A stretch of DNA of 64,000 nucleotides, from NCBI GenBank assembly GCA_019414645.1, contig DXLP01000004.1, positions 18,774-82,773 on the forward strand. Reading direction: 5' to 3'. Both the position numbers and the translations under genes were made by a program. Below the pieces are notes generated by a model. The model was given only the letters and a program-made list of their open reading frames with translations. It made no database searches and was not told the DNA's origin. Shown in pieces: positions 9,267 through 18,650 of this stretch. Source of the stretch: Collinsella sp. Its GTDB lineage: Bacteria > Actinomycetota > Coriobacteriia > Coriobacteriales > Coriobacteriaceae. Position 1 is the stretch's first letter; each line of letters starts with the position of its first letter.

Positions 9267-12098
9267 CTACTCCCCCAGCAGGGCCTTCTCGGGCGTGATG
9301 GGCAGCGAGCGAACCTGATGTCCAGTGGCGTGTGCCACGGCTGAGGCCACGGCGGCGAGCGGCGTGTTGATAACGACCTCGCCGATCGACTTGGCGCCAA
9401 ACGGACCCGTCGGCTCGTAGCTCGGCTCAAAGGCCACGCGAATGCTGCCGATATCCAGACGCGTGGGCAGCTTGTAGCTCATAAAGTTGCCGGTGCGCAG
9501 GCGGCCGCGCTCATCGTGCTCGACGATCTCGTAGAGCGCGTGGCCGATGCCCTGGGCAATGCCACCCTCGGCCTGGACGCGCGCGAGTGCCTCGTTGATC
9601 ACGGTGCCGCAGTCAACGGCCGCCGCATAGTCCACCACAGTCACCTTGCCGGTGGCCTTGTCGACCTCGACCTCGGCAATGCCGGCCATAAACGGCGGAG
9701 GCGAAACGGGCAGGCAGGCAGAGGCATGCGAGGTGAGCGCGTCGCCGCCCGCGATGTTCTTGACGCACAGGTTGGCAAAGTCGCGCAGCGTGAGGTAGCG
9801 GTTCTGCTCGCGCGCAACACGCTCGTCGGACAGGCGCACGTACTGGCCATCAAAGACCACATCGGCGGCGTCCACGTCCCACATCTGGGCTGCCTTGGCG
9901 CAAATCTTCTCACGGAGCTCGGTCGCGGCGTTCTTGGCGGCAAGGCCCGTCACGTACGTACCCGAGCTCGCGTACGAGCCGGCATCGAACGGCGACACAT
10001 CGGTGTCCACGCCGCGCACCACGATCATCGAACTCTCAACGCCCAGCTCCTCGGCGGCAATCTGCGCCAGGATCGTGTCGACGCCCATGCCGTTATCGGT
10101 GGCGCCGGTGCCGATGGTAATGAATCCATCCTCTTCCAGGCGCATATCGATGCCGGCGATGTCCACGTTGGAGATGCCCGAGCCCTGCATGGTGAGCGCG
10201 CAGCCAAGAGCACGCACGCGATCGCCCAGGTCAACGGCCAGCGGCTTGTCGCGCCAGCCGATCATGTCCATTGCGCGCAGCAGGCAGCGGTCGAGCGCGC
10301 AGGCGTTGAGTTTCTCGTTGTAGTACTGCGGCATGACCTCGCCCTCGCGCACGATGTTCTTAAGGCGCAGGTCGGCAGGGTCCATGTGCAGCATGTCGGC
10401 GAGCTCGTTGACGGCGCTCTCCACGGCAAACTGGCCCTGGGTGGCGCCGTAGCCGCGATACGCGCCGCCGCGGTTGGTATTGGTGTAGACGGCGTCCCAG
10501 CTAAAGCGGCTCGCCTTCACGTGGTTGTAGATGGGCAGGCTCTTGTGGCCCGAAAGGCCGATCGTCGTGGTAGCGTGCTCGCCATAAGCACCGGCGTTGG
10601 ACAGCGTATGCAGGTCGATGGCCGTGATGGTGCCGTCGTTCATGGCGCCCAGCTTAACGGTCATCTGCATCTGGTGGCGCGAGTTGCCCGCAGTGATGGT
10701 CTCCTCGCGGGTGTAGCAGCAATAGCTCGGACGGCCGGTCTGCTGCGTCACGAACGCCACGAAGATCTCGCAGCAGCCCGTCTGCTTGGAGCCAAAGCCG
10801 CCACCGATGCGCGGCTTAATGACCTGCACCTGTGACTGCGGAATGTCGAGCGACTGCGCGACCATGCGGCGCACGTGGAAGGGCACCTGCGTCGAGGTGG
10901 TCACCGAGATGCGGCCGAACGCATCAGTCGTCGCGAAGGCGCGGAAGGTCTCCATGGGCGCGGTCTGCGTGGCCTGGCTCGTGTAGGTGCGCTCAAAGAC
11001 GATGTCGCTCTGGGCGAATGCCTCGTCGAGGTCGCCAAAATCGCTGGTACCGCTGCACACCAGGTTGCGAGCAACGTCGCCGCCCTGCGGGAACATAAAG
11101 GTCACGTCGCCCTCGGGGTGGACCACGATGTCGTTATCGAGCGCCTGGGTAAAGTCGAGCAGGGGCTCGAGCACCTCGTAGTCGACCTTGATGAGCTTGA
11201 GCGCCTTGTCGGCGGCCTCCTCGGTCTCGGCGGCGACGATCGCCACCTCTTCGTTTTGGTAACGGACGAGGTTCTCGAGGATCAGGCGGTCGTAGGGACT
11301 CGGTTGCGGATAGCTCTGGCCGGCGATGGTAAAGCGGCGCTTGGGCACGTCCTCGTAGGTGTAGACGCCCACCACGCCGGGCACCTTCAGGGCGCGCGAT
11401 GTATCGATGGAGCGGATCTTGGCGCGCGCATACGGGCTGCGCTTGAGCTTGACAATCAGGGCGCCGGCGGGCACCAGGTCGCCCGTGTAGACGGGACGGC
11501 CCTCGAGCAGCGCCTTCGAATCCTTCTTGGGCTGCTTGTGGGTAATCTGCTTGTACGCGACACCGTCGGAGCTCGTGTCGTTGACGGGCAGCTCGGGCAT
11601 CTCAAAGCCCACCTGCACGCCGGACTCGTTGAGGAAGCGCACGATGGCGCGCAGCTGGCTCTCGTAGCCGCTGCAGCGGCAGAGGTTACCGGCGAGCTGG
11701 CGCGAGAGCTCTTCGCGTGTGGCGACGAGGCTCGGGTCCTCCTTGGCGGCGCGGGCGAGCGCCAGCACGTTCATGATAAGACCGGGGGCGCAAAAACCGC
11801 ACTGCTCGGCGCCTTCGGCAGCCATCGCACGGGCCAGTGCCTCGGACTCGGCCTTGAGGCCCTCGAGCGTGGTAATGGAGCGGCCCTCAACACGGGCGGC
11901 AGGAACCGAGCAGCTCAGCACCGGGTCGCCGTCGAGCCACACCGTGCACAGACCGCAGTTGGTGGTTTCGCAGGCGCAGCGCACCGACGCGCAGCCCTGC
12001 TCACGCAAAAGCGAAAAGAGCATGGTGTCAGGAGCAATTTGAACCTTGACCTTGCGGCCGTTGAGCGTAAAGGAAAGATCGATGAGTTTGGCAGCCAT
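9267..12098 (-). CDS. Xanthine dehydrogenase-family molybdenum hydroxylase, [2Fe-2S] and molybdopterin domains fused
   Basis: A 943-residue molybdenum hydroxylase that would oxidise a purine, aldehyde or N-heterocycle with water as oxygen donor. Residues 1-80 are a plant-type [2Fe-2S] ferredoxin domain (CACETTNCGLCTVWLDG, then SC). Residues about 95-160 form the second [2Fe-2S] domain (EQCGFCAPG, NLCRCSGY). Residues about 190-943 are the molybdopterin domains, with PVYTGD, GGGFGSKQTG, NRGGAYRGYGATQ and the C-terminal FGAKSIGE, whose Glu is the likely catalytic base. In many relatives the small iron-sulfur subunit is separate. It overlaps the FAD-subunit gene as TAATG. Proximity to selD and yedF makes a selenium-dependent hydroxylase possible, but substrate cannot be read from sequence. 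Confidence 0.93.
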   Translation of the reverse strand: MAAKLIDLSFTLNGRKVKVQIAPDTMLFSLLREQGCASVRCACETTNCGLCTVWLDGDPVLSCSVPAARVEGRSITTLEGLKAESEALARAMAAEGAEQCGFCAPGLIMNVLALARAAKEDPSLVATREELSRQLAGNLCRCSGYESQLRAIVRFLNESGVQVGFEMPELPVNDTSSDGVAYKQITHKQPKKDSKALLEGRPVYTGDLVPAGALIVKLKRSPYARAKIRSIDTSRALKVPGVVGVYTYEDVPKRRFTIAGQSYPQPSPYDRLILENLVRYQNEEVAIVAAETEEAADKALKLIKVDYEVLEPLLDFTQALDNDIVVHPEGDVTFMFPQGGDVARNLVCSGTSDFGDLDEAFAQSDIVFERTYTSQATQTAPMETFRAFATTDAFGRISVTTSTQVPFHVRRMVAQSLDIPQSQVQVIKPRIGGGFGSKQTGCCEIFVAFVTQQTGRPSYCCYTREETITAGNSRHQMQMTVKLGAMNDGTITAIDLHTLSNAGAYGEHATTTIGLSGHKSLPIYNHVKASRFSWDAVYTNTNRGGAYRGYGATQGQFAVESAVNELADMLHMDPADLRLKNIVREGEVMPQYYNEKLNACALDRCLLRAMDMIGWRDKPLAVDLGDRVRALGCALTMQGSGISNVDIAGIDMRLEEDGFITIGTGATDNGMGVDTILAQIAAEELGVESSMIVVRGVDTDVSPFDAGSYASSGTYVTGLAAKNAATELREKICAKAAQMWDVDAADVVFDGQYVRLSDERVAREQNRYLTLRDFANLCVKNIAGGDALTSHASACLPVSPPPFMAGIAEVEVDKATGKVTVVDYAAAVDCGTVINEALARVQAEGGIAQGIGHALYEIVEHDERGRLRTGNFMSYKLPTRLDIGSIRVAFEPSYEPTGPFGAKSIGEVVINTPLAAVASAVAHATGHQVRSLPITPEKALLGE

Positions 12099-13012
12099 TA
12101 GCGCACCTCGTTAGAATCGACGCCGGGCACGCGGCGGCAGGAATACTCGTCCGTGGCAAACTTTGGCACTTGCACGGTCTCGAGCTCGCGGGCAAGCGCG
12201 GCCGAAAGCTCGATGCCGGCAGCGCGACGCACAGCATGAATCGCCAGCGGGGCCGAGATGCGACGGCGGTAGTCGGCCGAGCCCCACAGGTTGGTGCCAT
12301 AGCTCAGCGCGCGTACGGACGCGGCCAGGGCGCGAAGCTCGTCCTCGGAAGGCTGCTCGGCGGTAAGGCCGCACGCCTCGCCCTGCAGCAGGGTCGCGCG
12401 CAGCGGGCGGGCACCCACAGTGACATGCCAGCTGTTGTTCCACCAGGCAGCGGTAACGTTCAGCGAGGGAAAGTCGGTCGCGGCCTTGCGCACGGCCTCG
12501 TAGCTCGCACGGTAATCGTGCTTGACGACCACGATGTGCTCGATCACGTCGCGCACGTAACCCATGTCAACAAACTCGGCGAGCGGCACGCGACCGGCGC
12601 CCGTCAGCTCAACATAGGAATCGAGCGCCAGGAAAGCCGAGAGCACGTCCGAGAAGCCAAAGCGGCCGTAGATGCTGCCGCCCACCGTGGCGGTATTGCG
12701 CAGCTGCACGCCCACGATATCGTGGACGGCGAACTCAAAGACATTGTTGACAAGCGCGTTGAGCTCGACATGGCGCTCGAGCTGGCGCAGGGTGCACATG
12801 GCTCCGATGCGAAACTCGGTCTCGGTCTCCTCGATCTGATCGAGTCCGCAGGCCGAAAGGTCAATCGCCGTCGCCACGCGACGCGAGCCCAGGCGCATCC
12901 AGATGCCGCCGCCCACAATCTTGTTGTTGCGGTTCTTCTGTAAGAGCTCATAGGCTTCGGCCGCGCTTCCAACACGGACGTAGGTACCGAACTTGAGCAC
13001 GTTCTCCCCCAT
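12098..13012 (-). CDS. FAD-binding subunit of a molybdenum hydroxylase (XdhB / CoxM type)
   Basis: The 304-residue flavoprotein subunit takes electrons from the iron-sulfur domains of the partner. It shows the PCMH-type FAD pattern: KIVGGGIWMRLG near residue 32, a family-typical RIGAMCTLRQLE, and NTATVGGSIYGRFGFSD near 110 where the second FAD loop is expected. The C-terminal half matches the CO-dehydrogenase flavoprotein C-terminal domain. It is immediately upstream of the fused iron-sulfur/molybdopterin gene with a one-base overlap, so the two-gene operon encodes a complete enzyme. The annotated ATG contains GGGGGAG, so a GTG four codons later is an alternative start. Confidence 0.9.
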   Translation of the reverse strand: MGENVLKFGTYVRVGSAAEAYELLQKNRNNKIVGGGIWMRLGSRRVATAIDLSACGLDQIEETETEFRIGAMCTLRQLERHVELNALVNNVFEFAVHDIVGVQLRNTATVGGSIYGRFGFSDVLSAFLALDSYVELTGAGRVPLAEFVDMGYVRDVIEHIVVVKHDYRASYEAVRKAATDFPSLNVTAAWWNNSWHVTVGARPLRATLLQGEACGLTAEQPSEDELRALAASVRALSYGTNLWGSADYRRRISAPLAIHAVRRAAGIELSAALARELETVQVPKFATDEYSCRRVPGVDSNEVR

Positions 13013-13095
13013 CTCTTCACTTGTCCAGTACTTTTAAGTGTACCAAACGAAGGGCCGCGACCTTCCACAGCACAAAAACCTCCCTCCCATCCATA

Positions 13096-13162
13096 ACTTG
13101 CGGTGAAATACGGACTATTTGTCGGGCCTAGGGCGCCCAACAGTCCGTATTTCACCGCAACT
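13096..13162. repeat. Family C palindromic repeat, copy 2
   Basis: TTGCGGTGAAATACGGACT (13098-13116) pairs with 13142-13160. Its outer arms match the other family C copies, while the centre differs. It is upstream of the FAD-subunit gene and downstream of the gdhA terminator. Confidence 0.87.
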
Positions 13163-13223
13163 TAAGGGGCGGTCGGCAGAGGGCCGAGGGAAATGATCCG
13201 TTTTCCTCCGTCCCATGCGGATC

Positions 13224-13256
13224 AAAAAAGGCTCCCAGCCAAGATGGCTGGGAGCC
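13224..13256 (-). terminator. gdhA intrinsic terminator
   Basis: An 11-base perfect stem, GGCTCCCAGCC with GGCTGGGAGCC, closes a five-base loop and is followed on the minus strand by six T residues. Confidence 0.95.
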
Positions 13257-13283
13257 TTCTGCGATGCTATGTCGAGCGAAGAT

Positions 13284-14639
13284 TTAGCAGACGCCCTGGG
13301 CGAGCATAGCGTCGGCGACCTTCAGGAAGCCGGCGATGTTGGCGCCCATGACGAAGTTGCCCTCCTGGCCGTACTCCTTGGCGGTGTCGTCCACGTTGTG
13401 GAACATGCCGCGCATGAGCTGCTCGAGCTTGCCGTCGACCTCCTCGAAGGTCCAGGACAGGTGCTCGGCGTTCTGGCTCATCTCCAGGCCGGACACGAGC
13501 ACGCCGCCGGCGTTGGCAGCCTTACCGGGCATAAAGGCAACGCCGTTCTCCTGGAAGTAAGTCGTGGCCTCGATGGTCGTGGGCATGTTCGCGCCCTCGC
13601 CGACCACCTTGCAGCCGTTGGCGACGAGCGCCTGGGCGTCCTCGAGCAGCAGCGTGTTCTCGCGAGCGCAGGGCAGCGCGATGTCGCAGGGCAGCTGCCA
13701 AACGCCGCGGCCGTCGCCCTCGTGCCACACGGCGTTGGGCTTCTCGTCAACGTACATGGCGAGCGTAACGCCCTTGTCGTGGCCGGAGCGCTTCTTGTTG
13801 TAGACGTGCTCGAGCACGGTGTAGTCGATGCCGTCGGGATCCTCGACCCAGCCGTGGGTATCGGAGCAGGCCAGCACCTTGCCGCCGAGCTGGGAGACCT
13901 TCTGGACGGCGTAGATGGCGACGTTACCGGAGCCGTGAACGACGACGTTCTTGCCCTCGAAGGAGTCGCCGCGGCTCTTGAGGTACTCGTCCACAAAGTA
14001 GGCCAGGCCGTAGCCGGTGGCCTCGGTACGGGCGAGCGAGCCGCCAAAGGAGAGGCCCTTGCCGGTAAGGACGCCGGTCCACTCGTTGGTCAGGCGCTTG
14101 TACTGACCGAACAGGTAGGCAACCTCGCGGCCGCCAACGCCCAGGTCGCCGGCGGGAACGTCGGTGTTGGGGCCGATGTGGCGATAGAGCTCGGTCATGA
14201 AGGACTGGCAGAAGTGCATGATCTCGTTGTTGGACTTGCCCTTGGGGTCAAAGTCGGAGCCGCCCTTGCCGCCGCCCATGGGAAGGGTGGTCAGGCTGTT
14301 CTTGAGGATCTGCTCCAGACCCAGGAACTTGAGCATACCCAGGGTGACCGTCGGGTTAAAGCGCAGGCCGCCCTTGTAGGGTCCAATGGCAGAGTTGAAC
14401 TCGACGCGATAGCCGCGGTTGACCTGAACCTTGCCCTGGTCGTCGACCCAGGGAACACGGAACATGACGATGCGCTCGGGCTCGACGAGGCGCTCCAGCA
14501 GGGCGGCCTCCTCGTACTCGGGGTGGGCGTCGAGCGCCGGCTGGATGGTGCCGAGGATCTCGGTCGCGGCCTGGATGAACTCAGGCTGCTCGGGATAGCG
14601 GGCCTTGAGCTCTTCGAGAACTTTCTGCGTGTAGCTCAT
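13284..14639 (-). CDS. gdhA: NADP-specific glutamate dehydrogenase (hexameric class I)
   Basis: Catalyses reductive amination of 2-oxoglutarate with ammonia, the main ammonium assimilation route when glutamine synthetase is not needed. The 451 residues match the small hexameric class. Visible signatures are PYKGGLRF, the catalytic-lysine region PMGGGKGGSDFDPKGKS near residue 120, a GPNTDVPAGDLGVGGRE loop and a Rossmann NAD(P)-binding GSGNVA near 238. GGAGGA lies just upstream of MSYTQK, which fixes the start 16 codons inside a longer open frame. It stands alone between the sel cluster and the hydroxylase operon, with its own terminator. Confidence 0.97.
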   Translation of the reverse strand: MSYTQKVLEELKARYPEQPEFIQAATEILGTIQPALDAHPEYEEAALLERLVEPERIVMFRVPWVDDQGKVQVNRGYRVEFNSAIGPYKGGLRFNPTVTLGMLKFLGLEQILKNSLTTLPMGGGKGGSDFDPKGKSNNEIMHFCQSFMTELYRHIGPNTDVPAGDLGVGGREVAYLFGQYKRLTNEWTGVLTGKGLSFGGSLARTEATGYGLAYFVDEYLKSRGDSFEGKNVVVHGSGNVAIYAVQKVSQLGGKVLACSDTHGWVEDPDGIDYTVLEHVYNKKRSGHDKGVTLAMYVDEKPNAVWHEGDGRGVWQLPCDIALPCARENTLLLEDAQALVANGCKVVGEGANMPTTIEATTYFQENGVAFMPGKAANAGGVLVSGLEMSQNAEHLSWTFEEVDGKLEQLMRGMFHNVDDTAKEYGQEGNFVMGANIAGFLKVADAMLAQGVC

Positions 14640-14848
14640 GCTTCCTCCAATGATGGGAAACGAAAAGTGTCGGTCGCGGCACCCCATGCGCCGCGAGCTT
14701 TATCGTGTATGGATAATATCGCACTGTTGCGGCAAAGTTACGGATAAGATCGCGGGCGGATGTTTCATTTTGATTACGATGCAGGTAGATGCGTTTTTGA
14801 GCGCCTGACGTGCAAGTTGCGTGTTTCGAAGCTGTTTCTCGCACGTTT

Positions 14849-14890
14849 CGAAACCACCACAAAGGGGACAGGCACCTTTGTGGTGGTTTT
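14849..14890. repeat. GGGACAGG-containing palindrome downstream of tRNA-Sec
   Basis: AAACCACCACAAAG (14851-14864) pairs with CTTTGTGGTGGTTT (14876-14889) around a GGGGACAGGCAC loop. On the minus strand it starts 13 bases after the tRNA-Sec CCA end and is a good candidate for the end of the selA-selB-selC transcript. A similar CCACCGCAAAGG hairpin follows thiD. Confidence 0.75.
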
Positions 14891-14902
14891 GACGAAATGC
14901 GT

Positions 14903-14999
14903 TGGCGGGAACGTATGTGAATCGAACACATCCAAGACGTTTTGCACGCCTCGCAACGGTTTTGAGGACCGCGGGGCCCACCGGAGCCCATCCGCTCCC
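14903..14999 (-). tRNA. selC: Selenocysteine tRNA (anticodon TCA)
   Basis: The 97-base tRNA starts GGGAGCG and ends ACGTTCCCGCCA with CCA encoded. It has the features of bacterial tRNA-Sec: an extended acceptor/T stack, a five-base-pair D stem (GGGCT/GGCCC) around CCGGT, and a very long variable arm (GCGAGGCGTGCAAAACGTCTT). The anticodon arm GCGGT/ACCGT closes the loop CCTCAAA, giving TCA. Position 33 is C rather than the near-universal T. It follows selB by 41 bases, so selA, selB and selC form one transcription unit. Confidence 0.95.
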
Positions 15000-15040
15000 A
15001 AACGTGGCGGTATTTTACCAAACTAGCAATACGACGACCC

Positions 15041-17011
15041 CTAGCGCAGGGATCTGAGGCCGCCGGCCTCTTTGTCGAGCGTCGTAAAACGCACCGCATC
15101 CAGGTGCTCCAAGATGCTAATGGCTCGTTTGCGCGACACGCCTAGGGCCTCGCGCAGCACACTCGTGGTGGCAGCGCCGCCGGCAGCCTCGATAGCCGCG
15201 GCGACGACCTCACGCGCATGGGCCTCGGCGGCGGCAGACAAGGCAACGTCGCGTTCGATCTTAACGATCGCGCGGTTGAGCGAAAGCTCGCGCAGGGCAC
15301 GCGTCATGGCGTCGCGATCGAGTTGCAGCTGCTCACCCACCTCGGGCAGCGTCGCCGCACCGAGACCCGCCTCGTCGAGGGCGGCCACGATACGCTGGCT
15401 CGCCTCGCGCACCACGCGTATCGCCGCGGCGGCAGAGTGCGGGTCGAACACCTCGGACGCCTCCTGGGAGCAGATGCCGCGCGCACAGCCCTCGAGGACG
15501 AGCGCGGACGCTACGTCTTCGCCCGCTGTCGGCCAGGCGGCATGCGCGACCTCGCCCGGTGTGAAACCCGTCTGCTTGGGCGCGGCCCCGTGCATAGCGG
15601 CCAGCGCGTCGGAGAGCGCGGCGAGGGCGGCATCGAGCACAGCGGGGACGGCATAAAGCTCCTCGGTCGAGCGCTCGACATGAAGCGCCACGGCGTCGCC
15701 CAAGGAAACCGCCCCGTGCAGGAGCGCGGCCGCCTCGACGCCCGAAAGATCGAGAGCACGGGCTGCAGCCGCGGCGGGCACGGGCAGGCGCTGCAGCCCC
15801 AACCATGCGGCAACGGCAGCAGCGCGGTCGCCGGCATCCAGGGCCCCGAGCAGCGCGCGCTCGCCCGCGGAGAGGTCACGCGAGCGGCGGCACCGCGAAA
15901 GAAGAACGCGACCGCCGCCAAGTAGCGAAATCGGAGAGTGCGACAGGATGACGGCATGATCGCCGGCGCGCAACGGCAACGGCCGCTCCAAGCGCACCTG
16001 CACCACACGCGTCTCGCCGACCGCGAGGGGCGGCTCATCGTCCAAAAGCATAATGCGACCGAGCACCTCGGCCGTGCCCGCCATCACGTGCACGCGCGTG
16101 CCCGAGGCAAGAACGCCGGATCGCGCGCCGTCGTGCCCCACATATGTCAGCCGCATCAAAAAGCGCAGCGTCTGCCCCACGCAACCCTCGACGCCGAGCA
16201 TCTCACCGCGCTTGAGGTGCGCCACGCCATCACCCACCAGGTTCAGGGCGACACGCTGACCCGGAACCGCGCGCTGGGTATCCCCGTGAACTTGCATGCC
16301 ACGCACGCGACAGTGCGTTCGCGACGGCAGTGCGACAAGCTCGTCGCCAACCGATACAGGCCCGTCGTGCAGCGTGCCCGTCACGACGGTTCCGGTGCCG
16401 CGGATACTAAAGCAGCGGTCGATAGGGAGACGGGGCGTATCGCCCGAGCCCGCGGTCGCCTCTAGGCGCTCCGACAGGCACGAGCAAACCGCGTCATCGA
16501 GCACTGCGAGCAACTCGCCCAAGCCCTCGCCCGTCTTGGAAGACACTGGCACCACCGAGGCCCCCGCAAACACGGTGCCCTCAAGAAAAGCCTCGACGTC
16601 GAGCTCGGCGAGCTCCGCCGTCTCGTCATCGACCAGATCGCGCATCGTGAGCGCGACGACCATGTGCGTGACACCCAAAAGCTCCAACACGTGCACGTGC
16701 TCTCGCGTCTGCGGCATCACGCCCTCAACGGCAGAAACCACCAGCAACGCAACGTCCACGCCCGTGGCGCCCTGCACCATCGCGCGCAGATAGTGCGCAT
16801 GCCCGGGCACGTCGACCAAGCCGACAATCTTGCCGCTCGGCAGCACCAGCTCGCCAAAGCCGAGCTCTGTGGTCATGCCGCGGCGCCGTTCGACCTCCAG
16901 ACGGTCGGGGTTTTTGCCGGTCAGCGCCTCGATGAGCGCCGACTTGCCGTGATCGACATGGCCCGCCGTTCCAACGACAACGGGACATTCGACAAGCTCG
17001 CACGCGGTCAT
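15041..17011 (-). CDS. selB: Selenocysteine-specific elongation factor SelB
   Basis: GTPase that delivers Sec-tRNA-Sec to UGA codons marked by a SECIS hairpin. The 656 residues begin with an EF-Tu-like G domain: GTAGHVDHGKSALIEALT near residue 12, RRGMTTELGFGE as the switch region and LVDVPGHAHYLRAM as G3. Beta-barrel domains follow (FSIRGTGTVVTGTL), then a C-terminal array of winged helices that binds the SECIS (ALREALGVSRKRAISILEHLD). The ATG overlaps the selA stop as ATGA, so translation is coupled. The open frame extends 15 codons further upstream, but that part lies inside selA. Confidence 0.97.
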   Translation of the reverse strand: MTACELVECPVVVGTAGHVDHGKSALIEALTGKNPDRLEVERRRGMTTELGFGELVLPSGKIVGLVDVPGHAHYLRAMVQGATGVDVALLVVSAVEGVMPQTREHVHVLELLGVTHMVVALTMRDLVDDETAELAELDVEAFLEGTVFAGASVVPVSSKTGEGLGELLAVLDDAVCSCLSERLEATAGSGDTPRLPIDRCFSIRGTGTVVTGTLHDGPVSVGDELVALPSRTHCRVRGMQVHGDTQRAVPGQRVALNLVGDGVAHLKRGEMLGVEGCVGQTLRFLMRLTYVGHDGARSGVLASGTRVHVMAGTAEVLGRIMLLDDEPPLAVGETRVVQVRLERPLPLRAGDHAVILSHSPISLLGGGRVLLSRCRRSRDLSAGERALLGALDAGDRAAAVAAWLGLQRLPVPAAAAARALDLSGVEAAALLHGAVSLGDAVALHVERSTEELYAVPAVLDAALAALSDALAAMHGAAPKQTGFTPGEVAHAAWPTAGEDVASALVLEGCARGICSQEASEVFDPHSAAAAIRVVREASQRIVAALDEAGLGAATLPEVGEQLQLDRDAMTRALRELSLNRAIVKIERDVALSAAAEAHAREVVAAAIEAAGGAATTSVLREALGVSRKRAISILEHLDAVRFTTLDKEAGGLRSLR

Positions 17012-18465
17012 CGACGCAAACCCGCTCGCACGGCAGCGGCCAATGCAGATGCGCACAGATCAAGGTCGGTATCGTGCAAAAGCGTGCGGACGTCAAACAG
17101 CACCTGTTCGTGCCGCACGCGCGCGACGACCGGCATGTCGGGCTCCTGAACCATGGCGCGCTTCAGGCCATCGGCGGATAGGCGCCCATCGACGGGGCAG
17201 ACGGCAACGCAAAAGGTTGGGAGCTCGACAGTCGGCAGCGACCCGCCGCCGGGGGCAGAGGCGCCCTCGACAACCTGCAGCTCCACCGCGTCCTCGCACT
17301 GAAACTCGCGAAGTTTGCGCAGCATGCGGTCGTGTAGGCGCTTGGCCTGACGCTCGAGCGGAACCGGCGCGCCGGAAAGCATGTTGAGCACCGGGATCTC
17401 CCGATATGCCGTATCGGAGCCGGCCACATAAAGGCGCAGGGTGGCCTCGAGCGCCGCGAGCGTGAGCTTGCCGGGGCGAAGCGCGCGCATAAGCGGATGA
17501 GAGGCGCAGGCGGCAATCGCCTGGGCGCTGCCGAGAATAATGCCCGCCTGCGAAGCGCCGAGCAGCTTGTCCCCCGAGCACGAGACAACGTCGGCGCCGG
17601 CGCAAAGCGAGGCGGACGTGAGCTTTTCCCCCGCATCGGCGAGTACCCCATCTGCCAGCAAAGCGCCCGAGCCTTGGTCCTCGTAAAGCAAAAGGCCATG
17701 TTCATGCGCCAGCGCAGAAAGCTCCGCCGCCGAGACCTCCTCGTGAAAGCCCTCGATACGGTAGTTGGAAGGATGAACTTTCAGGATCATCGCCGTGTTG
17801 GGCGTAATGGCGCTTCGATAATCATCCAGATGCGTGCGGTTGGTAGAGCCCACCTCGACAAGCTTGGCGCCCGAGGCCGCCATGATGTCGGGGATGCGGA
17901 AGCTTCCGCCCACCTCGACAAGCTCGCCGCGGCTCACGATGACCTCTTTGCCAGCCGCGTGCGCGGCAAGCACCAGCAGCACCGCCGCGGCATTATTGTT
18001 GACAACCAAGGCGTCCTGCGCCCCCGTGAGTGTGCGCAGCAGGCGCGCGGCATGTTCCTTGCGGCCCCCGCGAGCGCAAGTCGCGACGTCATACTCGAGC
18101 GTGCTGTAGCTGCGGGCGACGTCTGTCACCGCCTGCACCGCTGCGGGAGCGAGCGGAGCACGGCCCAGATTGGTGTGAATCACAACGCCTGTCGCGTTGA
18201 CGGCGGGACGCAGGGTCGGCAGCGACAGGCGGTGGCACCGCCGCTCAATGGCCAAGGCGAGCTCGCGCTTGTTCCTTGCGGGGACGCCGGAGCGAATCGC
18301 CGCGCGCTCGGCATCGAGCTCGACATCGATCGCCTCGCGCACGATCGTATCGCCCGCATCGCCGGCAGCCTTCATGACCGGCCACTCCACCAGCAGCTCG
18401 TGGACAGCGGGAATGGAGCGCAGGCGGTCGCGCACCTCGGCGGGCATGGATTCGCAGTCGCTCAT
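17008..18465 (-). CDS. selA: L-seryl-tRNA(Sec) selenium transferase
   Basis: PLP enzyme that converts Ser-tRNA-Sec to Sec-tRNA-Sec using selenophosphate. The 485-residue protein shows NTNLGR-type sequence (VIHTNLGRAPL), NNNAAAVLL, RGELVEVGGSFRIPDIM, EVGSTNRTH, and the PLP-lysine region CSGDKLLGASQAG. The family usually has GGPQ at the last motif; GASQ is a mild variant. The start MSDCES has GAAAGG upstream and is 25 codons inside a longer open frame. It is the first gene of the selA-selB-selC unit. Confidence 0.97.
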   Translation of the reverse strand: MSDCESMPAEVRDRLRSIPAVHELLVEWPVMKAAGDAGDTIVREAIDVELDAERAAIRSGVPARNKRELALAIERRCHRLSLPTLRPAVNATGVVIHTNLGRAPLAPAAVQAVTDVARSYSTLEYDVATCARGGRKEHAARLLRTLTGAQDALVVNNNAAAVLLVLAAHAAGKEVIVSRGELVEVGGSFRIPDIMAASGAKLVEVGSTNRTHLDDYRSAITPNTAMILKVHPSNYRIEGFHEEVSAAELSALAHEHGLLLYEDQGSGALLADGVLADAGEKLTSASLCAGADVVSCSGDKLLGASQAGIILGSAQAIAACASHPLMRALRPGKLTLAALEATLRLYVAGSDTAYREIPVLNMLSGAPVPLERQAKRLHDRMLRKLREFQCEDAVELQVVEGASAPGGGSLPTVELPTFCVAVCPVDGRLSADGLKRAMVQEPDMPVVARVRHEQVLFDVRTLLHDTDLDLCASALAAAVRAGLRR

Positions 18466-18545
18466 GGAAAGCCTTTCGACATATTCAATAAAAAGCAGGT
18501 CCCCCACGATCATCGTCGGCCACCAAATGGCGACGCGCACGCAAA

Positions 18546-18625
18546 AGGGACAGGTCCATTATGGCAGCTCGTGGCAAGACGGCGCAGCGCCTCGTTCAAA
18601 ACCTGCCAAAATAAACCTGTCCCTC
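18546..18625. repeat. Family D palindrome, copy 2 (decayed)
   Basis: AGGGACAGGTCCATTATGGCAG near 18546 pairs with 18603-18624 apart from three changes. The right arm is the better match to the copy at 5331. It lies between the selA leader and the stop of the formate transporter gene. Confidence 0.75.
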
Positions 18626-18650
18626 TTTGGTCGGTTATGGCCTGGGGCCT

